Of a stretch of 64,000 nucleotides of DNA, positions 43,658-51,353 are shown piece after piece; the stretch's first letter is position 1; each line of letters starts with the position of its first letter. Below the pieces are notes generated by a model that ran no database searches, was not told the DNA's origin, and saw only the letters and a program-made list of their open reading frames with translations. Position numbers and translations under genes: made by a program. Source of the stretch: Candidatus Avelusimicrobium intestinale (GTDB lineage: Bacteria; Elusimicrobiota; Elusimicrobia; Elusimicrobiales; Elusimicrobiaceae); NCBI GenBank assembly GCA_902765225.1, contig CACWYV010000002.1:128697-192696 (forward strand). The letters are read 5' to 3'.

Positions 43658-44229
43658 AATGTATCCTTGAGCAGTTTTTCTACTAAATTCTTAATGGTTT
43701 CGGCTTTTTCCAAAAAATGTTCCGTACCGCCCACAACTACCCGGTGGGGGTGTTTTTCCCAAATGTGCAAAATTTTGCGGTCAATTTCAAAGGCCTGATC
43801 TAAATTTTCCGTGCGCACCTGCGTAGATTGGTAAAAAGCCGGATTATCAGGCGGGGACAAATGAAGCACCGCATCATACCGGGCCAATTCCTTCTCTAAA
43901 GAAGTATTCATCCGCCGGAAGAAATCTTCCGGGCCGGACGGCCAATAAACGGCCGCGTCCACGGTACCCCGGTCGCAAACGATAAGCGGCGCGGAGGACG
44001 ATTTTTCAGCCAATTCCTCCAGCTGTTGGGTGGTAAAAAAGATAATTTGCTGGGCGGCTTCTATATGAGGGATGCTGTTATCACGCCGCGGGAATCCGCC
44101 GCTGAACACCAACGTAGCGGCTTCCTGCACCAGTTCCACTTGCGGGCCGAATGTTTCCCGTAAGATAGACAACGCCGTCGTCTTGCCGCTGTTGGGTCCA
44201 CCGGTTAAAGCAATTTTTTTGCGTTTCAT
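43654..44229 (-). CDS. P-loop kinase-like protein (AAA_28 type), paralogue 1
   Basis: 191-residue partner of the preceding entry. Walker A is GGPNSGKTT (about 9-17); [35 protein letters not shown] and HLSPPDNPAFYQSTQVRTE follow in the same order. The two Walker A loops differ (PNSG against PSGG) and the C-termini diverge, which suggests they have separated in function after duplication. It starts 2 bp after the M23 peptidase gene. Confidence 0.85.
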   Translation of the reverse strand: MKRKKIALTGGPNSGKTTALSILRETFGPQVELVQEAATLVFSGGFPRRDNSIPHIEAAQQIIFFTTQQLEELAEKSSSAPLIVCDRGTVDAAVYWPSGPEDFFRRMNTSLEKELARYDAVLHLSPPDNPAFYQSTQVRTENLDQAFEIDRKILHIWEKHPHRVVVGGTEHFLEKAETIKNLVEKLLKDTL

Positions 44230-44231
44230 GG

Positions 44232-45497
44232 CTACTCCTTTGGAGCGGCCGGATGCTGGGCCTGTGTAGCCGCCTCCAATTCTTTTAAGTATAGCACTTT
44301 TAATTCTTCAAATTCTTGTTTTTTTTCAGTCGGGATATCCCGTACCGCCGAATTGCGGTTTTTCATCTTCAAAAAATCAATAAACTTATTGCGCTCTTTG
44401 ATACGGAAGTCCAAATGCGGCCCCGTGGACAGTCCTGTACTGCCAATATACCCCACCGTCTGCCCTTGCTTGACTTTGGCCCCTTCGCGGATGCCGCGGC
44501 CGTAATTTTTCAAGTGTCCGTACATCGTGGTGTAATTATTGGCGTGCTTGATTTCCACAAATTTGCCAAATCCCCCTTTCCAACCGGCGACCCGCACCGT
44601 TCCGTCGGCCACCGCTTGAACCGGTGTACCTATCGGCGCGGCATAATCAATACCTAAGTGCGGGCGGCGGATTTTTAAAATCGGGTGCAAACGTCCGTAT
44701 GAAAAACGCGAGGAAATGCGGTAATTGCGAAAACTAATAGGCGACTTTAAAAACATCTTTTTACTCATCTTCCCCGTTTCATCGTAAAATTCATTATCAA
44801 AATAGAACGCGTACGTGGTGTGGTGATTTTCTACCCCCGTATACGATGCCGCCAACAAATCTTGCCGGATAATTTCCCCCTGCGCAGTATATTGTTCTTC
44901 CCACAAGGCAGTGTAATGGTCGCCATTGCGGGTATCGGTATTAAAATCTATCGTCCACGAAAAAGCATCCGTAAAATCTAAGATAAGCGGCACTTGGAGT
45001 CCTTGTTTGGTCATAGCGTTAAACAAGGAATCTTGAATTTGCCCGGAAGCCGAACGGATACGAGTCTGAATTTCGGCCTCGCTTACCCCGGCCACTAACA
45101 TCCCGTCCACATTGGCAACAAAAAACCGCTTAAATCCTTGCGTAAGCAACAACATAATGAACTGTCCGTTTTCCACGGACAACACATACGTATCGTGCTT
45201 TTGTAACTTGCGGGTATTAATCACCGTACCTAATTTGCTGACAATCTGGGCCACTTCCTGCTTAGGCAGCCCCGACTCCAGCAAAGCCACATAGATGGGT
45301 TTTTGCCCAACGGAAAACTCCTGCGTGGGGATATCACGTGTCTGCAGGGCTTCCCGGTCCAATTCGTTTTTTTGGCGCGTAATTTGCAAGGCCATCAGCG
45401 TAGCCGCGGCAATCACCGCAAGCGAGGCAGAATAAAACAATACGTCGTGATAGCGGCGATAGTGGACAGCCAAAAATGCGAATATTTTTTCTTTCAT
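44232..45497 (-). CDS. M23-family (LytM-type) peptidase, membrane anchored
   Basis: 421-residue protein with a short cytoplasmic tail, one membrane helix (about residues 19-40) and a periplasmic part ending in an M23 domain: HLGIDYAAPIGTPVQAVADG (H and D zinc ligands), MYGHL, then TGPHLDFRI. The usual form of the last motif is HLHF; here the second His is Asp, so the third zinc ligand is changed. The preceding region (about 60-250) resembles the Nlp/opacity-type domain of cell-division-linked endopeptidases. It probably cuts peptidoglycan cross-links or regulates such cutting. No Shine-Dalgarno is seen before the ATG at 45497. Confidence 0.85.
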   Translation of the reverse strand: MKEKIFAFLAVHYRRYHDVLFYSASLAVIAAATLMALQITRQKNELDREALQTRDIPTQEFSVGQKPIYVALLESGLPKQEVAQIVSKLGTVINTRKLQKHDTYVLSVENGQFIMLLLTQGFKRFFVANVDGMLVAGVSEAEIQTRIRSASGQIQDSLFNAMTKQGLQVPLILDFTDAFSWTIDFNTDTRNGDHYTALWEEQYTAQGEIIRQDLLAASYTGVENHHTTYAFYFDNEFYDETGKMSKKMFLKSPISFRNYRISSRFSYGRLHPILKIRRPHLGIDYAAPIGTPVQAVADGTVRVAGWKGGFGKFVEIKHANNYTTMYGHLKNYGRGIREGAKVKQGQTVGYIGSTGLSTGPHLDFRIKERNKFIDFLKMKNRNSAVRDIPTEKKQEFEELKVLYLKELEAATQAQHPAAPKE

Positions 45498-45504
45498 AGT
45501 TAGG

Positions 45505-45530
45505 AAAAGGGGCGGCAACTGGGCCGCCCC
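45505..45530 (-). terminator. Terminator-like hairpin after ptb
   Basis: Minus-strand stem GGGGCGGC/GCCGCCCC with a 6-nt loop followed by four T. It lies between the ptb stop and the M23 start, only 8 bp before the latter, so it could also act as an attenuator for the M23 operon. Confidence 0.7.
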
Positions 45531-45537
45531 TTCCGGT

Positions 45538-46455
45538 TTATTTTTGATCTTTTAAGAAAGAACACAACGCAATCGCATTGAGTTTGACTTTGGGGTCATC
45601 GGCGCGGGAAGGCAAGATGACCGGGATTTTCGGCCCGACCAGTACCGCCGCGGCTTCCATACGGTCGCCAAAGAAAGCCAACGCTTTATAAAGCGGGTTA
45701 CCGGCATCCAAATCCGGCAACATCAAAACATCGGCGTCTCCGGGAACTACTTTATCCGTAATTCCTTTTTCTGCCGCTTTTTGGGCCGAAAGCGAAATAT
45801 ACAAATCGTACGGTCCTTCCACGGTGCAGCCGGTAATTTTACCTTCTTGGTTCATTTGAGCCAATGCGGCGGCATCTACGGTGCTGGGAATTTTTTCGTT
45901 CACTTTTTCCACCGGGCACACACAAGCGATTTTCGGGTTTTCCACTCCCAGCTTGTGCATGGTGTTGGCGGCATTTTGAATGATTTTTACTTTCTGTTCC
46001 AACGTCGGGGCGATTACGACGGCGGAATCTGTCACGGCAAACGGTTTTTTATATTTGGGCGTGCTGAAAAGAACAAAGTGCGACAGAAGCGCCCCTTCCG
46101 GCACCAGATGGGCTTCTTTATTTAAAATGGCTTTCATGTAATATTTGGTATCCACGAGCCCCTTAATTAAGAAATCGCCCTTACCGGCCAAGATTTGGTC
46201 CACAGCCAATTTACACATAGTGGGGACGTCTTCGCAGTCAATAAATTCAAATTTATCTTCTTTCAGTCCGACAGATGACACCATTTCTTTTACGGCGTTT
46301 ATCGGTCCAATCAAAATACCGTGGGAAATAAGGCCGTTTTCATCTGCCATTTTGATGGCTTCCAACGCCTCGCGGTTGTTGGCTCCGGGTACGACAACGC
46401 GGTTAGATTTGCCTTTTACTTGGGCAATCAAATCCGCAAAACTGTTAAACTTCAT
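45538..46455 (-). CDS. ptb: Phosphate butyryltransferase (phosphotransacylase)
   Basis: 305-residue enzyme converting an acyl-CoA to acyl phosphate, partner of the butyrate kinase gene just upstream. Family features are VVVPGANNREALEAI, LIKGLVDTKYYMKAIL, HFVLFSTPKYKKPFAVTDSAV (given in parts), VCPVEKVNEKIPSTVDAAAL (given in parts) and DVLMLPDLDAGNPLYKALAF. Length matches Ptb rather than the longer Pta. The acyl group may be butyryl or a branched-chain acid from amino-acid fermentation; the sequence does not decide. Confidence 0.92.
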   Translation of the reverse strand: MKFNSFADLIAQVKGKSNRVVVPGANNREALEAIKMADENGLISHGILIGPINAVKEMVSSVGLKEDKFEFIDCEDVPTMCKLAVDQILAGKGDFLIKGLVDTKYYMKAILNKEAHLVPEGALLSHFVLFSTPKYKKPFAVTDSAVVIAPTLEQKVKIIQNAANTMHKLGVENPKIACVCPVEKVNEKIPSTVDAAALAQMNQEGKITGCTVEGPYDLYISLSAQKAAEKGITDKVVPGDADVLMLPDLDAGNPLYKALAFFGDRMEAAAVLVGPKIPVILPSRADDPKVKLNAIALCSFLKDQK

Positions 46456-46486
46456 AGTTCACTCTCCTTAGTACTGAATTAAAATT

Positions 46487-47599
46487 TTATGTATACTGCT
46501 GTACAATAGACGGGTCTGCCAAAGCGCGTGTGGCGGCTACCCGCAAGGCATCTTTTTCTTCACTGCCGGGGAACACATACATTGGCGCAATCCACCCCAC
46601 ATACCGCCCGATTTCCTGCGGAATATACTTGCTGTACATCAGCCCGCCCGTCAAGGCAATAAAATCCACTTTCCCTTCCAGCACCACCGCCATAGAGCCG
46701 ATGTATTTAACCATTTGGTAAATCATGGCATCCAGTGCCTCTTGGGCTTGTTTGGCGGAACAGGTGATTAACGAGCCCGGCCGTTTTTTACCGGTGCGAA
46801 TAAACTCTTCCAATTCCTTCACATCCGAAGTACCGGTATAGGCCACAAGTCCGCCTTTGCCACGCATTTTAAGGCGGATTTCCCGTTCGCTGAACTCGCC
46901 CGAAAAACACATCTGCACCAGTTTAGCCCCCGGCACGCTACCGCTGCGCTGAGGTGTCATGGGGCCGTCACCCTCGTACCCGTTAGTAACGTCCACCACT
47001 TTCCCTTGGCGGTGTGCGCCGATGGATATACCACCCCCGCCGTGGCAAACAATGCAATTCATTTTTTCATACGGTTTACCCAACTTATCGGCAATCAACC
47101 GGGCCACCCGTTTTTGACTCAGCGCGTGAAAAATAGAAATACGCGGATTATCCGGCATGCCCGAATAACGCGCGAGCGGTTGCATTTCGTCAATCACCAC
47201 CGGGTTAGCAATAAAACTGGGGCACTTGGCATACCGGGCAATATCGCGTGCTAAAATTCCCCCCAAATTACTGGGATGGATACCGCCGTATTTCCCGGTT
47301 TCCAAATCGCGGACCATCTTATCGTTGACGGCATAAACTCCCCCCTGTACCGAACGGACAAATCCTCCCCGCCCGATAACGGCCTGAATTTCCGTCAGCG
47401 GTACTTTATGATCCAATAAATAATCTAAAATGAGTTTACGGCGAAGCGGTAACTGTTCGGTGACGTTTTTTCCTTCATAGGGCTCTAAATCGGCGATGGA
47501 GTAGCGCACAGTTACTTCAAAGACGGGTTTATCGCCCCGATAGTAACCGATATCATCCGAGGTGGACCCCGGATTGATGACAAGGATATTAAAGTCCAT
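46487..47599 (-). CDS. buk: Butyrate kinase
   Basis: 370-residue acetate/sugar kinase-fold enzyme that transfers phosphate from acyl phosphate to ADP, yielding ATP. It has the N-terminal VINPGSTSDD motif, GRGGFVRSVQGGVYAV, HPSNLGGILA, VCHGGGGISIGAHRQGKVVDV (given in parts) and ALTGGLMYSKY. A GGGGGA site precedes the ATG at 47599. With ptb it forms a two-gene operon for ATP formation by substrate-level phosphorylation, typical of fermenters. Confidence 0.95.
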   Translation of the reverse strand: MDFNILVINPGSTSDDIGYYRGDKPVFEVTVRYSIADLEPYEGKNVTEQLPLRRKLILDYLLDHKVPLTEIQAVIGRGGFVRSVQGGVYAVNDKMVRDLETGKYGGIHPSNLGGILARDIARYAKCPSFIANPVVIDEMQPLARYSGMPDNPRISIFHALSQKRVARLIADKLGKPYEKMNCIVCHGGGGISIGAHRQGKVVDVTNGYEGDGPMTPQRSGSVPGAKLVQMCFSGEFSEREIRLKMRGKGGLVAYTGTSDVKELEEFIRTGKKRPGSLITCSAKQAQEALDAMIYQMVKYIGSMAVVLEGKVDFIALTGGLMYSKYIPQEIGRYVGWIAPMYVFPGSEEKDALRVAATRALADPSIVQQYT

Positions 47600-47621
47600 A
47601 CGTCCCCCGTTTATCTTCTAT

Positions 47622-47656
47622 ATTTTAACAAAATATAAGGCAGTTTGACAGTCAAA
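47622..47656 (-). promoter_or_regulatory. buk-ptb promoter with a flanking 13-bp palindrome
   Basis: Minus strand TGT then TAAAAT (47627-47622) is an extended -10. The perfect palindrome TTTGACAGTCAAA lies at 47644-47656, where a -35 or regulator site would be. Confidence 0.4.
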
Positions 47657-47672
47657 ACGGGTTTTAAAAGGA

Positions 47673-48200
47673 CTATTGAATTAAATAACGTGCACCTGTG
47701 GAATCACTGGCATTAGTAATCTCGCGTCCCCCAAATGACTTACATAAACGAATTCCTTGATTGTTTGTACTGGAAGCCCAACAATAAGTTTGATCTTCCA
47801 CATTGCTAAAAGTTGCCCTACTACCTGTCGGTCCATAATACCGGATAATGACAATTCCGGTATTGTCATGTCGGGCTTGCACTTTATTAAGACGCTCCAC
47901 CCCATCAGTATCAGTTCCCACAGCACAAGTCCACCCCTCCGGGCATGTAAAATTCACGGATAATTCATCTATAGTCTGCGCGTACGTATTATTGGCCAAA
48001 AAATAAACTTTTTGTGCATCAGCCACGGCCCGGATAAACGGAAGCACTTGCATCACACGTGATTTCATAACGGCTTGCTGGTATTGTGGGACTGCAATGG
48101 CCGCCAAGATACCAATAATCAGCACTACCACCAACAGTTCAATCAGTGTAAAACCCACCGTCTGTTGGGCTTGCCAGGCAAGGTCCATTTTTTCTTTCAT
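47673..48200 (-). CDS. Type IV pilin with structured leader
   Basis: 175-residue prepilin from the ATG at 48200 (GGGAG site). The leader is 16 residues, ending VG, followed by FTLIELLVVVLIIGIL with Glu5. The C-terminal domain has four Cys (FTCPEGWTC, YCWASS, RLCKSF), consistent with two disulfides including a C-terminal loop. The leader peptide is longer than in the pilin at 35256. A longer in-frame extension reaches back through the leader region but lacks a prepilin signal at its start. The approximately 240-nt structured 5-prime leader sets this gene apart from the other two pilin-like genes. Confidence 0.92.
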   Translation of the reverse strand: MKEKMDLAWQAQQTVGFTLIELLVVVLIIGILAAIAVPQYQQAVMKSRVMQVLPFIRAVADAQKVYFLANNTYAQTIDELSVNFTCPEGWTCAVGTDTDGVERLNKVQARHDNTGIVIIRYYGPTGSRATFSNVEDQTYCWASSTNNQGIRLCKSFGGREITNASDSTGARYLIQ

Positions 48201-48226
48201 ACAAGCTCCCACATTTTTGGAAACGC

Positions 48227-48442
48227 GCATACAAAAACGGCTGTATGCCAGGATAGATAGAGCCCACCCAAATACACAACAGCCGTAGTTTCCCATTGAA
48301 AAAATGGGAAACATTAGACACATCCGGGTGGCCGCCCGGGCATGTCTTTTTATCGGCTGTTTTTGGGCTCTATCTATTGCCGAAGCAACGGACCGTAATG
48401 ATACGGTTCCAAAAACAGAAATAAATTTTAATACATCTTACA
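48227..48442 (-). ncRNA. Branched, switch-like RNA leader of the pilin gene
   Basis: In minus-strand RNA four stems form: P1 (48378-48364 with 48266-48252, 15 pairs), P2 (48361-48354 with 48285-48278, 8 pairs), P4 (48346-48341 and 48335 region, 4 plus 6 pairs around a small internal loop) and P3 (48312-48304 with 48296-48288, 9 pairs, 7-nt loop). P1 encloses P2, which encloses P3 and P4. The P2 3-prime strand CGGCTGT can instead pair with ACAGCCG at 48244-48238, which is followed by UUUUU, and a third hairpin (48248-48242 with 48233-48227) competes for that segment. Such exclusive pairings suggest attenuation or a riboswitch. No known class recognised. A TTGC/GCAA hairpin and a CCGTA/TACGG hairpin precede P1. 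Confidence 0.6.
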
Positions 48443-48449
48443 ACAAATC

Positions 48450-48458
48450 AGTATAGCA
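48450..48458 (-). promoter_or_regulatory. Extended -10 promoter of the pilin with structured leader
   Basis: TGC then TATACT on the minus strand. Transcription would start near 48443, giving a leader of about 240 nt before the pilin ATG at 48200. The 302-bp gap 48201-48502 is filled by this promoter and the leader; no other gene is seen in it. Confidence 0.6.
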
Positions 48459-48502
48459 AATTTAAATAACTTAAAATGCATGCAACCTTCCTTCGGCCCG
48501 GC

Positions 48503-49216
48503 TCACCGCATGCGTTGGGTAATACGTTGAACGAGCGATTTAGCAAAAAAGAGTTGCACTTCATTTAACGACAAATTCCCCACCAACCGCCGTAAAAACG
48601 CTTTGCGCTGGTCCGTAGTCAGGTCGGGACGCAAGTCGGCTTTTTCACACAAGGTGTAGAGATGCTCTACTAAAATCTCTTTTTGGGCATCGGTCGGCAC
48701 GTCAGCACGGAAACTGCCCGCGGTACGCAGCGGTGTAAAATCGGACCGGCGGGATAGTTCGTAACACGTTAAAATCACGGCTTGTGCCAAATTGATAGAC
48801 GGTTGTTTGGAAACAGTCGGGATATTTAACACGGCTACGCACCGTTCAATATCGTCACCGGACAGACCTGTTTTTTCGTTGCCGAAAACCAGCGCAATTT
48901 TCCCTTCCGGAGCCGTTTGCAAACGGGTATTTAATACCGGCAAAGTGACAATTTCCTGCTCCAAATGCCGGTTGCGAAGCGCCGTAGCCGCTAAAGAAAA
49001 AACGGTATCCGCCAACGCTTCATCCAATGTTTTGTATTGAACTGCGTTTCGCATAATATCTTCCGCTCCCACCGCGCTGACGGCTTCGCGCCAAGCCACG
49101 GCAAACGGATCTACTACGCGCAAATCGGACAACCCAAAATTAGCCATCGCCCGCGCAGCGGCTCCAATATTATTGGGGTCGCGTGGGCGCATAAGTACTA
49201 CACAAAATGAGTTCAT
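48503..49216 (-). CDS. trmJ: TrmJ-type tRNA 2-prime-O-methyltransferase (SpoU/TrmH family)
   Basis: 237-residue SPOUT methyltransferase. The N-terminal VLMRPRDPNNIGAAARAMANFG (given in parts) and the knot-forming LVFGNEKTGLSGDDIERC and PSINLAQAVILTCYEL motifs match TrmJ/LasT, which methylate position 32 of tRNA. The C-terminal helical extension (about 165-237) also fits TrmJ. It starts at the ATG at 49216, overlapping the lpdA stop by 4 bases; a longer frame inside lpdA has no support. Confidence 0.88.
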   Translation of the reverse strand: MNSFCVVLMRPRDPNNIGAAARAMANFGLSDLRVVDPFAVAWREAVSAVGAEDIMRNAVQYKTLDEALADTVFSLAATALRNRHLEQEIVTLPVLNTRLQTAPEGKIALVFGNEKTGLSGDDIERCVAVLNIPTVSKQPSINLAQAVILTCYELSRRSDFTPLRTAGSFRADVPTDAQKEILVEHLYTLCEKADLRPDLTTDQRKAFLRRLVGNLSLNEVQLFFAKSLVQRITQRMR

Positions 49217-50580
49217 CTTGCTAGCGCCTCCGACCAACTTTCGGCAAACGTGGGATGCGCAAAAACCACTTGCCGCATTTGTTCTACCGTCAGGCCGGCG
49301 GCCAATGCCACCGCCGCTACGTGAATTAATTCCGTGGCGTGCCCCCCCACGCCACATGCACCTACCAAACGGCCTGTTTTTACATCACTCAACCATTCCA
49401 CGTATCCGTCCGTTTGGCTTTGCGCCACCGCACGCCCATTAGCCAGAAAAAAGGCCTTGTGTGCCTTGACTTCTATTCCTTGCGTCTGGGCTTGTGCGCG
49501 CGATAAACCAACCGCCGCCACTTCCGGTTGCGTGTATACGGCACGCGGCACAAATTCATTATGATAGTCAGCGCAAACCCCGCACAAATTACTGGCGGCT
49601 ACTTCTCCTTGGCGCGTAGCAGCGTGGGCCAATTGCAAAAGGCCCGTCACATCTCCGGCGGCGTAGATGTGGTCTTTCACTTGCATTGTCTGCGGATTAA
49701 CCGCCACACCTTTGTGGTTCCATTCTATACCAATCCGTTCCAAATGCAAGGATGTTAAATCTACCGTGCGGCCGATAGCGGCTAACACGGTTTGGGTATG
49801 TATTTTCTCTCCGTTAGAAAGAGTCGTTTCAAAACCGTTCGCTTGTTGGACAACAGACGTAGCACCGGCCCCGGTATGTAACCCAATCCCGCGTTTGGTA
49901 AATGCTTGCGTAAGTACGCGCGAAACATTTTCATCTTCCAGCGGCAATAAACGCGGTTGCATTTCTATCACGTGCACTTCCACGCCAAAGGCCTGTAAGA
50001 AATCTGCCATTTCACACCCGATTACTCCCCCGCCGATAATGGCCATACTGGCGGGCAGTTCTTCCATATCAAAAAAAGTAGTATTATCGTAAATTTTCCC
50101 GCGCAGAGTATCCAACACCGGCGGATAAAACACTTGCGAACCCGTCGCGATAATCGCCGCATCAAACGAAACTTTCTGTTCCCCGTTAGATGTATGCACA
50201 CAAAGCGTATGGTCATCCGTAAATTCGGCTTCGCCCGTCATCACGTCCACGTGGGCTTTTTTGAGAAGTAGCGTGATTCCCTGGGTTAGTTTTTGGGTGG
50301 CCGCCCGTTGGCGGGCTTTCACTTGCCCAAAATCCCGCGCGTCAAACAGCGCTTGGGCGGCCGGACGGGCAGCTGTACTGCCCAAAGAAGCCGCTGTAAA
50401 AGCCCCTTGAAAACAGTGGGCTGCCTCCAAAAACGATTTGGACGGGATACATCCGCAATTCAAACACACCCCCCCTAATTTGTCTTTTTCAATCAAGGTT
50501 ACGTGCGCGCCCAACGAAGCGGCTTTCAGGGCGGCCGGATAACCTGCCGGACCTGCACCAATAACTGCAATATGTTTCAT
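49213..50580 (-). CDS. lpdA: Dihydrolipoamide dehydrogenase-family flavoprotein
   Basis: 455-residue FAD/NAD disulfide reductase. FAD motif VIGAGPAGYPAALKA, redox motif CLNCGCIPSKS (C39 and C44 as the disulfide, with an extra C42), NAD motif AIIGGGVIGCEMADFL, AAGDVTGLLQLAH and the C-terminal HPTFAES with the catalytic His. No lipoyl domain or 2-oxoacid dehydrogenase genes are nearby, so the partner complex (oxoacid dehydrogenase, glycine cleavage or other) is unknown. A GGGGGA site precedes the ATG; the promoter is at 50617. Forms an operon with trmJ. Confidence 0.9.
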   Translation of the reverse strand: MKHIAVIGAGPAGYPAALKAASLGAHVTLIEKDKLGGVCLNCGCIPSKSFLEAAHCFQGAFTAASLGSTAARPAAQALFDARDFGQVKARQRAATQKLTQGITLLLKKAHVDVMTGEAEFTDDHTLCVHTSNGEQKVSFDAAIIATGSQVFYPPVLDTLRGKIYDNTTFFDMEELPASMAIIGGGVIGCEMADFLQAFGVEVHVIEMQPRLLPLEDENVSRVLTQAFTKRGIGLHTGAGATSVVQQANGFETTLSNGEKIHTQTVLAAIGRTVDLTSLHLERIGIEWNHKGVAVNPQTMQVKDHIYAAGDVTGLLQLAHAATRQGEVAASNLCGVCADYHNEFVPRAVYTQPEVAAVGLSRAQAQTQGIEVKAHKAFFLANGRAVAQSQTDGYVEWLSDVKTGRLVGACGVGGHATELIHVAAVALAAGLTVEQMRQVVFAHPTFAESWSEALAR

Positions 50581-50616
50581 ATTTTCCCCCACAAACAAAT
50601 GTACATTCTCTTTACC

Positions 50617-50641
50617 ATTGTAGCATTAAAAGCGGTATAAT
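50617..50641. promoter_or_regulatory. Divergent promoters of lpdA-trmJ (minus) and radC (plus)
   Basis: Minus strand: TGC then TACAAT (50625-50617) for lpdA. Plus strand: TATAAT at 50636-50641 for radC, with a possible TTACCA -35. The radC ATG at 50652 follows the -10 by 10 bp without a Shine-Dalgarno, so that mRNA may be leaderless. Confidence 0.55.
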
Positions 50642-50651
50642 AATTACTGTG

Positions 50652-51341
50652 ATGAAGAAAACAAATTCTCCGGCCCATACCGGCCACCGCCAACGCTTGC
50701 GGCAACGAATTAATACAGCGGGTACGGACTCTCTGTTAGACCACGAAATGTTAGAGGCTCTGCTGACATATGCCATTCCCCGTAAAGACACCAAACCGCT
50801 GGCGTGGGCGTTGTTAAAACGCTTCGGCTCTGTGGCGCAAGTACTGGATGCCAGCAGTATCGCGTTAACCGCTCAACCCGGCATCGGCCCGCGGACGGTA
50901 CAATTACTCCGGTTGGTACGCAGTCTGTTTAAACGCTATGCCAAATCCAGCATACCCCGCCATGTGGATGTGCGTAACTCCCGCCAAGTAAGGGAATACT
51001 GTAAAATTTCGCTGGCTGGAAATCCGGAAGAATTGTTAGAACTGATTTTTGTTTCTTCCCGCTATACCATTCTGGGTACACGGGTTATTGCTTCCGGCAG
51101 TATTAACGCGCTACACATTACCCCGCGCCAAATCTTGGAATACGTCTTGCAAGAAAAGGCCTTCGGAATTATAGTCGTACATAATCATCCGTCCGGCAAC
51201 CCGGAACCGTCGTCGGATGATATTGCTTGGACACAACACCTTGAGCAAGCCGCCCGTTGGCTGGAAATCAAACTGATAGACCACGTCATTGTGGCGCGTA
51301 ACGGTTATTTTAGTTGTAAAGAGCAGGGGTATCTCAATTAG
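50652..51341 (+). CDS. radC: RadC-family (JAMM/MPN+) protein
   Basis: 229-residue protein with an N-terminal helix-hairpin-helix region (HEMLEALLTYAIPRKDTKPLA and QPGIGPRTVQLLRLV, given in parts) and a C-terminal JAMM metalloprotease-like domain with VVHNHPSGNPEPSSDD and the upstream Glu expected in the family. RadC was named for DNA repair but that role is disputed; it may be a DNA-linked peptidase or nuclease. A GTG lies one codon before the chosen ATG. It is convergent with comF, 12 bp away. Confidence 0.93.
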   Translation: MKKTNSPAHTGHRQRLRQRINTAGTDSLLDHEMLEALLTYAIPRKDTKPLAWALLKRFGSVAQVLDASSIALTAQPGIGPRTVQLLRLVRSLFKRYAKSSIPRHVDVRNSRQVREYCKISLAGNPEELLELIFVSSRYTILGTRVIASGSINALHITPRQILEYVLQEKAFGIIVVHNHPSGNPEPSSDDIAWTQHLEQAARWLEIKLIDHVIVARNGYFSCKEQGYLN

Positions 51342-51353
51342 GTTGTCCGGGAT

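Noticed and set aside
48252-48378. Structured leader as a miniature transposable element (15-bp inverted ends)
   Set aside because: Nested inner stems, a promoter, a competing terminator pairing and placement before a ribosome-binding site fit a regulatory RNA better. No second copy was noticed in the window. Not fully excluded.
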